From Chryseobacterium sp. SNU WT5 (lineage in GTDB: Bacteria > Bacteroidota > Bacteroidia > Flavobacteriales > Weeksellaceae): 64,000 nt of DNA. Both the position numbers and the translations under genes were made by a program. Location: positions 2,418,001-2,482,000 of the forward strand of contig NZ_CP041687.1 in assembly GCF_007362475.1 (NCBI RefSeq), written 5' to 3'. Positions 52,750 through 62,797 of the stretch are shown one piece after another. Under the pieces are notes generated by a model. It was not told the DNA's origin and searched no databases. It saw only the letters and a program-made list of their open reading frames with translations. Position 1 is the first letter of the stretch; each line of letters opens with the position of its first letter.

Positions 52750-55665
52750 ATGAAGAAAATACTAATAACTTTATCCATCATCGGAGCAATTACCATGACG
52801 AACGCACAAAAATATGAAGCCACGAAAATGATTGATAACGGCGGTTACCAATACGAAACTGTTACAAATGATAAAACCGGAGTTAGAGTTTATACCTTAA
52901 AAAATGGTTTGCAAGTCTATCTTGCAAAAAATGACGATGCGCCGAGAATTCAAACTTATATTCCTGTTCGAACGGGAAGTAATAACGACCCCGCGGATAA
53001 TACGGGTTTAGCACATTACTTAGAACACATGATGTTCAAAGGAACATCGAAATTAGCTAGTGCAAACTGGGGCAAAGAAAAACCACTTTTGGACGAAATT
53101 TCCAAACTTTATGAGCAGCATAAAGCGGAGCAGAATCCAGAAAAAAAGAAAGCACTATATAAAAAGATTGATGAGGTTTCTCAGGAAGCAAGTAAATATG
53201 CAATTGCTAATGAATACGACAAAGCAATTTCTTCCCTTGGAGCTTCCGGGACCAACGCTCACACCTGGTTAGATGAAACTGTTTACAAGAATAATATTCC
53301 AAACAACGAACTCGAGAAATGGCTTAAAATTGAAAAGGAAAGATTTTCTGAATTAACTTTGAGACTGTTTCATACCGAACTGGAAGCTGTTTATGAAGAA
53401 TTTAACCGTGCTCAGGATAACGATGGTCGGTTGGTGAATTATGAGTTAATGGATGCTCTTTTTCCAAAACATCCGAACGGTCAACAAACGACTATTGGGA
53501 AATCTGAACATTTGAAGAACCCTTCAATGGTAGCTATCCATAAGTATTTTGATGAATACTACGTTCCAAATAATTATGCGATGGTTTTGGTAGGAGATCT
53601 TGATTTTGACAAAACGATTAAATTGGTAGATCAGTATTTTGGCACTTTCGAATACAAGGAATTACCAAAAAAACAGGTGATTACTGAGGTTCCAATGACT
53701 AAAATCGTTGAGCGTACCGTTAAAAGTCCTTCGACTCCACGACTACAGTTAGCTTGGAGAAGTGATTCTTATGGAACTCAGAATGCGAGACTCGCGGATA
53801 TTGTAGGAAATATATTGACGAATTCTGGAGATACTGGTTTAATCGATATTAACATCAATCAAAGTCAAAAAGCACTGAGAGCAATGTCTTATGAATCTGC
53901 GTTTAAAAATTACGGTAGTTTCTCCATGATCGTGGTGCCCAAAAACGACCAATCCTTAGATGATGCGAAAAAATTATTATTGGAGCAGATTGATTTGGTT
54001 AAAAAAGGAGCGTTTCAAGAATGGTTAATTCCTGCCATCGTAAATGATATGAAGATCAACCGTATGAAAACCTATGAAACTGCAGACGGTTTGGCTACCA
54101 GTTTATATGGAACTTATATTAATGGTAGAACGTGGGAACAGGAGCTTAATGAAATTAATGAATATGAGAAAATTACGAAAGCAGATGTTGTGAAATTTGC
54201 TAACGAATTTTTTAAAGATAACTACGTAATTGTAAAGAAAGAGAAAGGAGTAAATGATAAACTAGTACGTGTTGAAAATCCTGGAATTACACCAATTAAA
54301 CTAAACCGGGAAGAGCAGTCGCCATTTTTAAAAGAAATTTTGGCTGATAAGTCCACGGACATCAAACCCGAATTTGTTGATTACAGCAAAGCTATTAAGA
54401 CTGATAAAATCGGTGATAAGAAAGTGAGTTTTGTTGCTAATAAATACAACGATATTGCGCAAGTCCATTTTGTTTTCCCTTTCGGAAGTGATAATGATAA
54501 GGAATTAAGCCTGGCAACGGAGGTTCTTCAATATTTGGGAACGAACAAAATGAGCGCTGAAGAATTGAAAAAGGAATTCTTCAAATTGGGAATTTCTAAT
54601 AATTTTAGAACTTCAAATGATCAATTATTAATTTCTTTAAGCGGTTTAGAAGAAAATATGCCGAAAGGAATTGAATTGTTAAAGAACTGGATGCAAAATG
54701 CTAAATCTGATCAGGAAGTATATGAGAAGAATGTAAAAACCATTTTGGAAAGCCGTGAAGTAGCGAAAAAGGATAAAGGACGTATAATGGCTGCTCTTAG
54801 CAACTACGCCAAATATGGTAAGGTTTCAAGGTTTTCAGATGTACTTTCTAAAGACCAGTTAGAGGCAATTAATTCTGCAGATATGACTAAAAAAGTGCAG
54901 AATTTATTGAAGATGCCTTACGAGATTTTCTTTTATGGACAAGATTTCAACTCATTTAAAAAATACGCAAAATCTTTTGTGGAAAAAGAAACAATGAAAT
55001 ATTCTGCGAGAAAAGTTTATCCGGAACCCGCAACTGAAGGCAAGGTTTATTTCACGAATTACGATATGGTGCAGACGGAGATGTCGAGAGTTGCAAAAGG
55101 TCCTAATGTAAATCTAAAAAACTTCGGTAAAATTAACGTTTTCAATGAATATTTCGGTAGAGGATTATCATCCATCGTTTTTCAGGAAATACGTGAAAGT
55201 AAGAGTTTAGCATATTCTGCTTACGTTTCCTATAGTGCAAATGGAGAGCTTAATCATCCCGATTACGTGACCACTTATATTGGAACACAGGCGAATAAGT
55301 TGCCTCAGGCAGTAAATGCAATGGATGAGCTAATGGCAAATCTTCCGCAGATTCCTGCACAGTTTAACAACGCAAAAAATGCGGCTTTAAAACAAATATC
55401 TTCAGGTAGAGTTAACAGAACAAATATCTATTTTAATTTGTTAAGTCTTAGAAAACTTGGAATCGATTATGATCTAAGAAAAGACATCTACGACGAAATT
55501 GGAAGATTGACATTAGCAGATTTAACTAACTTCTATAATTCACAAATGAAACCGATGAAATATAACACGGCGATCATTGGTAAGAAAGAAAACTTAGATA
55601 TGGCTGCATTGAATAAAATAGGCGATTTTCAGGAAGTATCTTTAGAGGAGATCTTCGGATATTAA
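52750..55665 (+). CDS. M16-family zinc metallopeptidase (pitrilysin-like, secreted)
   Basis: The 971-residue protein has a signal peptide (about 1-19, ending TNAQ) and two M16 halves. The inverted zinc motif is HYLEH at residues 89-93 with a further Glu in ELEAVYEEF near 216. The second, non-catalytic half holds NDIAQVHFVFPFG and a late GRGLSSIVFQEIRESKSLAYS. A Lys/Glu-rich insert (about 100-160) sits between the zinc motif and the next strand. It should degrade peptides in the periplasm. It stands alone between terminators. Confidence 0.93.
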   Translation: MKKILITLSIIGAITMTNAQKYEATKMIDNGGYQYETVTNDKTGVRVYTLKNGLQVYLAKNDDAPRIQTYIPVRTGSNNDPADNTGLAHYLEHMMFKGTSKLASANWGKEKPLLDEISKLYEQHKAEQNPEKKKALYKKIDEVSQEASKYAIANEYDKAISSLGASGTNAHTWLDETVYKNNIPNNELEKWLKIEKERFSELTLRLFHTELEAVYEEFNRAQDNDGRLVNYELMDALFPKHPNGQQTTIGKSEHLKNPSMVAIHKYFDEYYVPNNYAMVLVGDLDFDKTIKLVDQYFGTFEYKELPKKQVITEVPMTKIVERTVKSPSTPRLQLAWRSDSYGTQNARLADIVGNILTNSGDTGLIDININQSQKALRAMSYESAFKNYGSFSMIVVPKNDQSLDDAKKLLLEQIDLVKKGAFQEWLIPAIVNDMKINRMKTYETADGLATSLYGTYINGRTWEQELNEINEYEKITKADVVKFANEFFKDNYVIVKKEKGVNDKLVRVENPGITPIKLNREEQSPFLKEILADKSTDIKPEFVDYSKAIKTDKIGDKKVSFVANKYNDIAQVHFVFPFGSDNDKELSLATEVLQYLGTNKMSAEELKKEFFKLGISNNFRTSNDQLLISLSGLEENMPKGIELLKNWMQNAKSDQEVYEKNVKTILESREVAKKDKGRIMAALSNYAKYGKVSRFSDVLSKDQLEAINSADMTKKVQNLLKMPYEIFFYGQDFNSFKKYAKSFVEKETMKYSARKVYPEPATEGKVYFTNYDMVQTEMSRVAKGPNVNLKNFGKINVFNEYFGRGLSSIVFQEIRESKSLAYSAYVSYSANGELNHPDYVTTYIGTQANKLPQAVNAMDELMANLPQIPAQFNNAKNAALKQISSGRVNRTNIYFNLLSLRKLGIDYDLRKDIYDEIGRLTLADLTNFYNSQMKPMKYNTAIIGKKENLDMAALNKIGDFQEVSLEEIFGY

Positions 55666-55688
55666 TTTAATAGATTACCCTAAATAGT

Positions 55689-55717
55689 AAAGTGAGGCTT
55701 CGGTCTCACTTTTTTTG
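55689..55717 (+). terminator. M16 gene terminator
   Basis: AAGTGAGGC-TTCG-GTCTCACTT with a T-run. Confidence 0.85.
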
Positions 55718-55885
55718 TGAATATTTCCGGACTAAAGTTTAGATATTGTTTTTAGTACTTTGATTAATAGGCTAGTATAATATGCTGCATTAATAGAGTA
55801 GAGTTTGTAAATAGACAGTTCGCTTAAAGTCCGTTTTGATTTTCCACTTCTTTTATTGACAGTGTAGATTTAGATACTGCAAAAC

Positions 55886-55918
55886 AAAGCCTCGATAATC
55901 ACTGATTATCGAGGCTCT
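55886..55918 (-). terminator. S46 gene terminator
   Basis: AGCCTCGATAATC pairs perfectly with GATTATCGAGGCT; the minus-strand tail is T-rich. The stretch 55718-55885 between the terminators shows no gene. Confidence 0.8.
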
Positions 55919-55947
55919 TAATTACCTATTGAGGTTATAATTAGGTG

Positions 55948-58089
55948 TTATTTAACAATTTTCATCTCATTTAATAACCATTTTGAATCAGCAAATTTAT
56001 CAACGATAAAGAGGATATACTTGGTATCTACCATAATGTTTCGACTAAAACGTGGATCGTAATTAATGTCACTCATTGTTCCTTCCCATTGTCTGTCAAA
56101 ATTGAGTCCGATCAAGTTTCCTTTTGCATCCAAAGCAGGACTTCCAGAATTTCCACCAGTAGTGTGGTTCGTGGCCGTAAAGTTTACGGGTACATCACCA
56201 GTTTTGTCTTTGTAAACCCCATAATTTTTGGTATCATATAAGTTTACAAGCTTTTTCGGAACATCGAATTCATAATCACCAGGAATGTATTTTTCCATCA
56301 CCCCTGAAAGATGAGTTTGATAATTATAGGAAATGGCATCTTTAGGATTAGACCCTTTTACCTGGCCGTATGTTACGCGCATTGTAGAATTGGCATCTGG
56401 AAAAAACTTCCGTTCTTTGTCCGTTGCCATTTGCTGAGCCATGAATTTTTTCTGCAACCCATCAATTTGATCCTGATATTCTGCATACTTTCCTTCTGTA
56501 GTTTTGGTATACGTATCACGCATTCCTGCTGCTAACTGTATAATTGGATCATTTTTTAGATTTTTGATCATTGCGGTTGGATTAGAAAATACCTTGTCAA
56601 TATCTGCAGAAGCAGTTGCTCCATTGATCATTCCTCTTCCTGTTACTACCGAATTCTTAGACCATTTTTCAAATGTTCCTAAATTCTTTGTAACATCTTT
56701 GAATTGGTCGAAATTTTTTGGGAGGAATTCTTTTGGTGTTTTCTCCGCGTAAAGCGCCAATAATTGTGCAGTAACTTTTGCATCTAATTCACCATTGTAA
56801 TCTTGATAAATTCCTTTTAATTTGTTTTTGAACGCATTTAGAGTCTGGTCATTAATTTTTCCATCCTCATAACTTTTTATGAAATTTAAATAATGATTAG
56901 CCAGTGATAGTGTTTCGGCATTTCTTACAACTTCTGAATAGTAAGCTTTGTTTAATGCGTAGGGTGATTGTTCTGTATATAAGCGGTTAAGTTCATCAAT
57001 AGTTGGCTTAATTTCTGCATTTTTTCCGATAAGACTTTGCTCATAGATCTTCTTCTTCCCAACAGCATCGGATTTTTTTAGACCTTCCACTTCACCGATC
57101 CATTTTTTATGATAGTTGGCTACAGAAGCATATTTAGCAGCGTATTTCAGTCTTGTTTCATTATCCGTACGCATTTTTTCATTTAGTGTTTTCAATGCTA
57201 CTTCCCGTACAGCGATCATCGCTGGATCTATTTCATTCATTATTTTCTCAACAGCGATTGCTGGTAAATATTCAGTTGTTCTTCCTGGGAATCCGAATAC
57301 AAAAGTGAAATCGTTTTCCTGAAGATCTTTAATGGAAACTGGTAAGAAATATTTCGGGGTGTATGGAATATTGTCTTTTGAATATTCTGCAGGCTTATTG
57401 TTTTTATCTGCATAAATCCTAAACATGGAGAAATCACCGGTGTGACGAGGCCAAACCCAGTTATCAGTATCAGAACCAAATTTTCCAATTGAGCTTGGTG
57501 GTGCTCCTACCAAACGAATATCTTTATAAGTTTCAATAATAAATGCATAATATTTATTGCCGTAATACATCGGTTTTACAACAACTTTTTGCCAAGGTTC
57601 TAATTTGAAACCTGCTTTTACAGCTTCAATATTAGCAGTAACGGATACGGCTGCCGCTTTTTCATCTAAGTTTTGAGTTCCGGCTAAAACTGAAGCGGTA
57701 ACCTCTTTAATATCAGCGATAAAATCAACAGTAACGCCAGGATTTGGTAACTCTCCGTTCATATCCTTAGCCCAGAAACCATCACTTAAGTAATCATTTT
57801 CGACTGTTGAGTGTTTTTGAATTTGACTGTAACCACAATGGTGATTTGTTAAAAGTAATCCTTTAGGAGAAATTATTTCTGCAGTACAACCACCGTTAAA
57901 TTGTACAACGGCATCTTTAATACTCGGTTTTGAGGTGCTGAAAATATCTTTAGCAGAAATCTTCATTCCCAAATCTTTCATTTCCTTTTCATTGAGTTCA
58001 GTGGGAATCCACATTCCACCGTACTGTTGCGCAAAAGCCATCACAGCTGGAAAAATTATTGCAGACAGCAATATGTTTTTTCTTTTCAT
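55948..58089 (-). CDS. S46-family dipeptidyl peptidase (DPP7/DPP11 type)
   Basis: S46 peptidases release dipeptides from the N-terminus of oligopeptides in the periplasm and feed amino-acid use. The 713-residue protein has a signal peptide (about 1-20). The chymotrypsin-like triad is visible as LLTNHHCGYSQ with His near 84, DNWVWPRHTGDF with the Asp region near 224, and TGGNSGSPALDAKG with Ser near 652. A helical insert fills the middle. The residue that sets P1 choice (Gly in DPP7, Arg in DPP11) cannot be placed safely by eye. It stands alone. Confidence 0.92.
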   Translation of the reverse strand: MKRKNILLSAIIFPAVMAFAQQYGGMWIPTELNEKEMKDLGMKISAKDIFSTSKPSIKDAVVQFNGGCTAEIISPKGLLLTNHHCGYSQIQKHSTVENDYLSDGFWAKDMNGELPNPGVTVDFIADIKEVTASVLAGTQNLDEKAAAVSVTANIEAVKAGFKLEPWQKVVVKPMYYGNKYYAFIIETYKDIRLVGAPPSSIGKFGSDTDNWVWPRHTGDFSMFRIYADKNNKPAEYSKDNIPYTPKYFLPVSIKDLQENDFTFVFGFPGRTTEYLPAIAVEKIMNEIDPAMIAVREVALKTLNEKMRTDNETRLKYAAKYASVANYHKKWIGEVEGLKKSDAVGKKKIYEQSLIGKNAEIKPTIDELNRLYTEQSPYALNKAYYSEVVRNAETLSLANHYLNFIKSYEDGKINDQTLNAFKNKLKGIYQDYNGELDAKVTAQLLALYAEKTPKEFLPKNFDQFKDVTKNLGTFEKWSKNSVVTGRGMINGATASADIDKVFSNPTAMIKNLKNDPIIQLAAGMRDTYTKTTEGKYAEYQDQIDGLQKKFMAQQMATDKERKFFPDANSTMRVTYGQVKGSNPKDAISYNYQTHLSGVMEKYIPGDYEFDVPKKLVNLYDTKNYGVYKDKTGDVPVNFTATNHTTGGNSGSPALDAKGNLIGLNFDRQWEGTMSDINYDPRFSRNIMVDTKYILFIVDKFADSKWLLNEMKIVK

Positions 58090-58327
58090 TTTTAAAAATT
58101 TGCCTTAAAAATAAGAAATTTTAGCCGATTTCGGTCTGCTTTTCTATGAATAAGGGGTTTCTGTTTTGAAAATGATCGTATTTCAAATTAACAGAACTTT
58201 TATTTGAATTATTAAAAGTCTAGTTTTTGAAATAAATATATATATCTCTGCTAATTGCCAGACAAGTTATAATGGAATATTGTTTGATAATTCACTTGTA
58301 TTCCTCTTAAGAAAACTCAACAATAAA

Positions 58328-58747
58328 ATGATGCAGATGGAACTTTATAATCATATAACAATCCTCTTTATTCTTGCAATTCCAATCGCTTGTATTGCTT
58401 GGACGGTGACCCACGAAGAAGTTTTTCGGGAGCCTCGAGAGCTTTGCGCGAAAAAATCTACAGAATGTAAAAGTATCTGGCAAAGAAAGTTTTTCTACTT
58501 ATTTACCTGTGAATACTGCTTTAGCCATTATGTTTCTTTATTATTTATTTTTATTACTGACTACAAATTACTATTTGAAGATTGGCGGGGTTATCTCATT
58601 TCTTTTTTCGCATTGGTTTTTATCGCAAATTTATACATGACTTTATTTGGTTTACTACGACAGAATTTGAAAGCCGAAAAGATAGAGGCGAAATTGAAGG
58701 ATAATGAGTGGCATGAAGTAAAGGAGAAAATTGAAGAGATCAAGTAA
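58328..58747 (+). CDS. small membrane protein of unknown function
   Basis: I start at the ATG at 58328 (139 residues); 58337 is an equally possible start and the frame opens with TTG at 58280. Two or three hydrophobic segments are visible: ITILFILAIPIACIAW, HYVSLLFIFITDY and YLISFFALVFIANLYMTLFG. Between them lies FTCEYCFSHY, a Cys-x-x-Cys pair before a membrane helix that recalls DUF1360-like proteins. The C-terminus is a charged helix. Function unknown. Confidence 0.75.
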   Translation: MMQMELYNHITILFILAIPIACIAWTVTHEEVFREPRELCAKKSTECKSIWQRKFFYLFTCEYCFSHYVSLLFIFITDYKLLFEDWRGYLISFFALVFIANLYMTLFGLLRQNLKAEKIEAKLKDNEWHEVKEKIEEIK

Positions 58748-58800
58748 ATAATGGTTAGAGTTAAAAAAAATAAAGAAATTTAGATGGAGGCTATTTTTTT

Positions 58801-58832
58801 TAAAAAGACCTTAAATGTAGAAGGTCTTTTTC
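58801..58832. terminator. bidirectional terminator at the ppc 3' end
   Basis: AAAAAGACCTT pairs with AAGGTCTTTTT around AAATGTAG. It touches the ppc stop and serves the convergent small membrane-protein gene. Confidence 0.75.
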
Positions 58833-61375
58833 TATGCTGAATTACGACTTGCGTTAATGTTCCCAAATAATGATCTCATCACCAGCTTTTCATAGGTGCT
58901 GCGATTTCCTTCTCCTTTCTGGATTTTGATTAATGCATATTGTTGAATACTCAATAGTGGTAAAACGATTTTTTCTCTAATCTTTACTGAAAGACGGGAA
59001 AGTGGTTCTTCTTCCATTAAGGTTTTAAATCCGGTTAACTCCAACATAAGATTTTTTGAAAGGGTATATTCCTCAAAAAGGATATTCCAAAACGGTCCGA
59101 ATTTTTCATTCTTTGTCATGTAAGACGTGAGCGGAAAATATGATTTATTCATACTCATCATTGAATTTAGAACTAAGGTTTTAAAGAAATCGGAACCTTT
59201 GTACAGCTCTTTTACTTCTTCGAATCTTCCTTTGTTTTTTAATTCCTGCAACGCAAATCCAAAACCGAAGAAACCAGGAACGTTTTGTTTCAACTGGCTC
59301 CAGGATCCTACAAAAGGAATTGCCCGTAGATCTTCGAATCTTAATTCTTTTCCGGCACCTCTCTTTGTTGGCCGACTGCCAATATTAGTCTGGCCGTAAA
59401 ATTCTAACGTGCTCATTTCCTGAAGATAAGATACGAATCTGGGGTGTGCTTTCAGATCAGAGTATTTTTTAAAACTGATTTCTGCCAATTCTTCTATGAG
59501 TTTCCGCTCTTTTTCGGTTAAGTCTTTTTTGTAATTTTTAAAAATATCGTTTTCAATTCCCGCAGTTAATAATTGCTCAAAATTATATTTTGCCTGATCT
59601 TTATTTCCGAAAACACTGGTAATAGTTTGTCCCTGAATCGTTAATTCTATTTGATGATTGGCAATTGTTTTTCCTTGAGACGCATAGAAATCATGTGTTT
59701 TCCCTCCACCTCTTGCAGGTGGGCCACCTCTTCCGTCAAAGAAAATAACCTTAATATCAAACCCATCCGAAACTTTTGTCAGTTGTTCTTTTGTTTCATA
59801 AATTTCCCAGTTGGCTTTCAAATAACCTCCATCTTTCGTACCATCTGAAAAACCTAGCATGATCGTCTGGACTCTTTTTCTTCGGTCTAGATGGCTGCTG
59901 TAAACTGGCAATTCATAAAGATCCTTCATTACTTTTTGTGCAAGATCCAAGCCTTCCATAGTTTCAAAGAGAGGCACAATGTCCATATTTATTTCGTTTT
60001 CAGCATATCCACATAATTTGAATAACGCGAATACGTTGAGAACATCTTTGATTGATTCAGAATTTGAAATGATATAACGACTCATTCCACGCTCTCCATT
60101 CTTTTTTTGAATATGTTTTACGTTATAAATATTCTGTAAAGTGTCCTTTGTAATACCTTCAAAATCACCTGGATTAAGGATTACGTCAGTTTTTAGAAGC
60201 CAGTCCAGTTTTTCTTGATCGGAAACAGTTTTGATATTTAAGTTGCTTTTTTTATAAATGATCTCGTCAATTATTTCCTGATGCACGCGACTGTCCTGTC
60301 GAATATCCAACATAGCGAAATGAGTTCCGAAGATTTTGACACGATCTTCAAAGTCTTCCAAAAGATTTTTGAAAAGCCCGTTATGTTGTTCAATAAGGAT
60401 TTTTTTGGCACTTTTAATTTGAGTTAGGATTTGATCCGCAGAAATATATTTTTCTTCTCTGAAGATAGCGTCATACAAAACATTGCTTAAATCATCCAAT
60501 ATTTCAGAAACACCCCGAAAACTTAATCGTCTTCTAATGTTTTTAAGGTGGGCATAGTAGGATTTCAAAATAGAAAGTTGAAGTTCATGGGCAACCTGCT
60601 GCGTGATTTCTGCAGTTACAAAAGGATTTCCATCGCGATCGCCACCAGGCCAAAATCCCATTTGAATTAATTGTGGGGAAGGCGTGAAATTAGGCGTGGA
60701 AAAGGAGTTTTTTATTTTTTTGTACAATTCGCCAATCGTGTCGTAATATACATAACGGAGGTAAAATATAATGCTCATCGCCTCATCCAGAGGCGTTGGT
60801 TTTTCCTTATTAACAAAGGGTGTTTTTCCTAATTGTTGTAAGAGCATATCAATTTCGGTAACCGAATCAGTCATAATCGCTTTACGCAAATCATGTAGGA
60901 TTCTTTGAACTGAATTTGGATAAAATTGGGTTGGGTGAGCTGTAAAAACCACTTTAACACCAAAATCTTTTAATTTTTTTCTAGTTGCTTCTAACTGGTG
61001 TTCCTGCATAGCACGCTCATGCAGTTGAAGTACAGTTCCGGCTTCGCTGTCTCCATGTAATTGTGGGAACGCAGCGTCTTCAATACTATCATATAAAACA
61101 ACCTGTCGCTCGATGTATTGAATGATCTTAAAAAGAAGTTCAGTTTTCTGTTCCTCTGTCTTAAGGTCAGTATGTTTACTGAAAAAAGCTTCTACAATAT
61201 CCTCTGGACTTTTCTCGGCTTCGTAACCCGTTTTGCTTTCTTCATACAAAAAAGGCAACAACATTCCAATATTAGTCATTTTATCATAGGGCAAACTCAT
61301 GAACAGCGAGTTATAAATCTGGAATTTATTCTCGATGAGTTGTCGGAATTTTTCTTTTTTCTCTTCTTGTAGCAT
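58832..61375 (-). CDS. ppc: phosphoenolpyruvate carboxylase
   Basis: Ppc adds bicarbonate to PEP to form oxaloacetate, refilling the citrate cycle. The 847-residue protein has the first active-site motif VVFTAHPTQFYP with the catalytic His near 145, GGDRDGNPFVT near 245, MLGFSDGTKDGGYLKANW near 505, and FFDGRGGPPARGGGKTHDF near 548 with the mobile Gly-rich loop. The end NINASRNSA has the terminal Asn-x-x-x family style only loosely. The start at 61375 puts the promoter element 4 nt upstream. Confidence 0.96.
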   Translation of the reverse strand: MLQEEKKEKFRQLIENKFQIYNSLFMSLPYDKMTNIGMLLPFLYEESKTGYEAEKSPEDIVEAFFSKHTDLKTEEQKTELLFKIIQYIERQVVLYDSIEDAAFPQLHGDSEAGTVLQLHERAMQEHQLEATRKKLKDFGVKVVFTAHPTQFYPNSVQRILHDLRKAIMTDSVTEIDMLLQQLGKTPFVNKEKPTPLDEAMSIIFYLRYVYYDTIGELYKKIKNSFSTPNFTPSPQLIQMGFWPGGDRDGNPFVTAEITQQVAHELQLSILKSYYAHLKNIRRRLSFRGVSEILDDLSNVLYDAIFREEKYISADQILTQIKSAKKILIEQHNGLFKNLLEDFEDRVKIFGTHFAMLDIRQDSRVHQEIIDEIIYKKSNLNIKTVSDQEKLDWLLKTDVILNPGDFEGITKDTLQNIYNVKHIQKKNGERGMSRYIISNSESIKDVLNVFALFKLCGYAENEINMDIVPLFETMEGLDLAQKVMKDLYELPVYSSHLDRRKRVQTIMLGFSDGTKDGGYLKANWEIYETKEQLTKVSDGFDIKVIFFDGRGGPPARGGGKTHDFYASQGKTIANHQIELTIQGQTITSVFGNKDQAKYNFEQLLTAGIENDIFKNYKKDLTEKERKLIEELAEISFKKYSDLKAHPRFVSYLQEMSTLEFYGQTNIGSRPTKRGAGKELRFEDLRAIPFVGSWSQLKQNVPGFFGFGFALQELKNKGRFEEVKELYKGSDFFKTLVLNSMMSMNKSYFPLTSYMTKNEKFGPFWNILFEEYTLSKNLMLELTGFKTLMEEEPLSRLSVKIREKIVLPLLSIQQYALIKIQKGEGNRSTYEKLVMRSLFGNINASRNSA

Positions 61376-61379
61376 CTAA

Positions 61380-61387
61380 CAAATTTA
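61380..61387 (-). promoter_or_regulatory. -7 promoter element of ppc
   Basis: The minus strand reads TAAATTTG, exactly 4 nt before the ppc ATG at 61375. Confidence 0.45.
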
Positions 61388-61462
61388 GTACAAATAACAT
61401 TGGTTATCTTTTGTTTTAATAAAAATTCCTATGAAGAACTTAGAAATTCGTATCTTCATTTT

Positions 61463-62797
61463 ATGAAATTAATGAAATTCTTATTCTTATTGATCACGCT
61501 AAATTCTTTTGCTCAACAAGGATTTCAAATTTCAGATTCGAAAAAAACGGTTATTCCCTTTAAACTTATTAATAATCTTATCTTCATTCCAGTAAATGTA
61601 AATGGGGTGGGATTAACTTTTTTACTGGATTCAGGAGTGAAAGAATCTATTCTATTCAGTTTGGAAAACAAGGAAATTAATTTTAATGAAATAGAGAAAG
61701 TCAAATTTTCCGGTTTGGGCGAAAGTATGGATATAGAGGGATTAAGTTCCCGAAATAATTTAGTCACAATTGGAAAAGATTACCGAGATATAAAACATAC
61801 CATTTATATAATATTGGACGAAGGGATTAACTTTTCTTCACATATAGGTATTCCTGTAAATGGAATCATGGGATATAATTTCTTTGCTAACCACAAAGTT
61901 GAAATTAATTACAGTTCCAAAAAAATAACCGTATATAATAATAATGCATTTGCTGAAAAGAGGTTGCGCAAATTCAAAGATTTGCCCATCACAATTGAAA
62001 ATAATAAACCCTATATAATGACAGGAGTTGAAATGACTGGTCATAAAATAGACTCAAAAATGTTGATAGATCTTGGAAATAGTGACGCAGTTTGGCTTTT
62101 TCCTAAACTAATTGAAAATTTCGAATACAACAGACCTAATATTGATGACTATTTGGGTAGAGGTTTTAATGGGGACATATTCGGAAAAAGAAGCCGGATT
62201 CACCGCATTTATATAGGTGATTTTATATTTGAAAAGCCATTAACTGCAATGCCGGATGAATATTCTATTCAAAATTTAAAACTCGTCCCGAACAGGAAAG
62301 GATCAATTGGAAATGAGTTGCTAAGACGTTTCACCGTAGTATTTGACTATCCGGACAGAAAAATACTACTAAAAAAGAACAAATTTTTCCGAGATGCATT
62401 TTTGTTTAATGCAAGTGGACTAGATATTCAGCATGATGGAATGGATTGGGAAAAGGATCTTGTAAAAATAGAAACGGTAAGAAACAGTCGGTCTACTGAA
62501 GCAATAAATGTTTACCAAGCTGAATCTGGTTTTAGATATAATTTTGTCTTGAAACCAAAGTTTTCAGTAGCTGGCTGCAGAAAAGATTCACCATGTTTTG
62601 TAGCTGGTATAAGGAAAAATGATCAAATAATTAGTGTTAACAATAAGAAGACCAGTGAATTGACCTTGCAGAAAATCAATAATATTTTAAAAGAAGATGA
62701 TGGTACAAGAGTTAAAATACAAGTACAAAGAGCTGGTGAGATTCTAAACTTCACCATCACTTTAGTAGATCCTATACCTTACAAAGATGAAAATTGA
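61463..62797 (+). CDS. secreted retropepsin-like aspartyl protease with PDZ domain
   Basis: The 444-residue protein starts at the ATG at 61463 (MKLMKFLFLL); its signal peptide ends near SFAQ. Two aspartyl-protease-like lobes follow. Lobe 1 has FLLDSGVKES (Asp-Ser-Gly) near 49-58 and GIMGYNFFANHKVEINY. Lobe 2 has MLIDLGNSDAVW (Asp-Leu-Gly) near 198-209 and GSIGNELLRRFTVVFDY. A C-terminal PDZ domain (about 365-440) holds CFVAGIRKNDQIISVNNKK. A two-lobed single chain is like pepsin, but lobe 2 has Leu where the motif needs Ser or Thr. Envelope location is likely; the target is unknown. Confidence 0.85.
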   Translation: MKLMKFLFLLITLNSFAQQGFQISDSKKTVIPFKLINNLIFIPVNVNGVGLTFLLDSGVKESILFSLENKEINFNEIEKVKFSGLGESMDIEGLSSRNNLVTIGKDYRDIKHTIYIILDEGINFSSHIGIPVNGIMGYNFFANHKVEINYSSKKITVYNNNAFAEKRLRKFKDLPITIENNKPYIMTGVEMTGHKIDSKMLIDLGNSDAVWLFPKLIENFEYNRPNIDDYLGRGFNGDIFGKRSRIHRIYIGDFIFEKPLTAMPDEYSIQNLKLVPNRKGSIGNELLRRFTVVFDYPDRKILLKKNKFFRDAFLFNASGLDIQHDGMDWEKDLVKIETVRNSRSTEAINVYQAESGFRYNFVLKPKFSVAGCRKDSPCFVAGIRKNDQIISVNNKKTSELTLQKINNILKEDDGTRVKIQVQRAGEILNFTITLVDPIPYKDEN

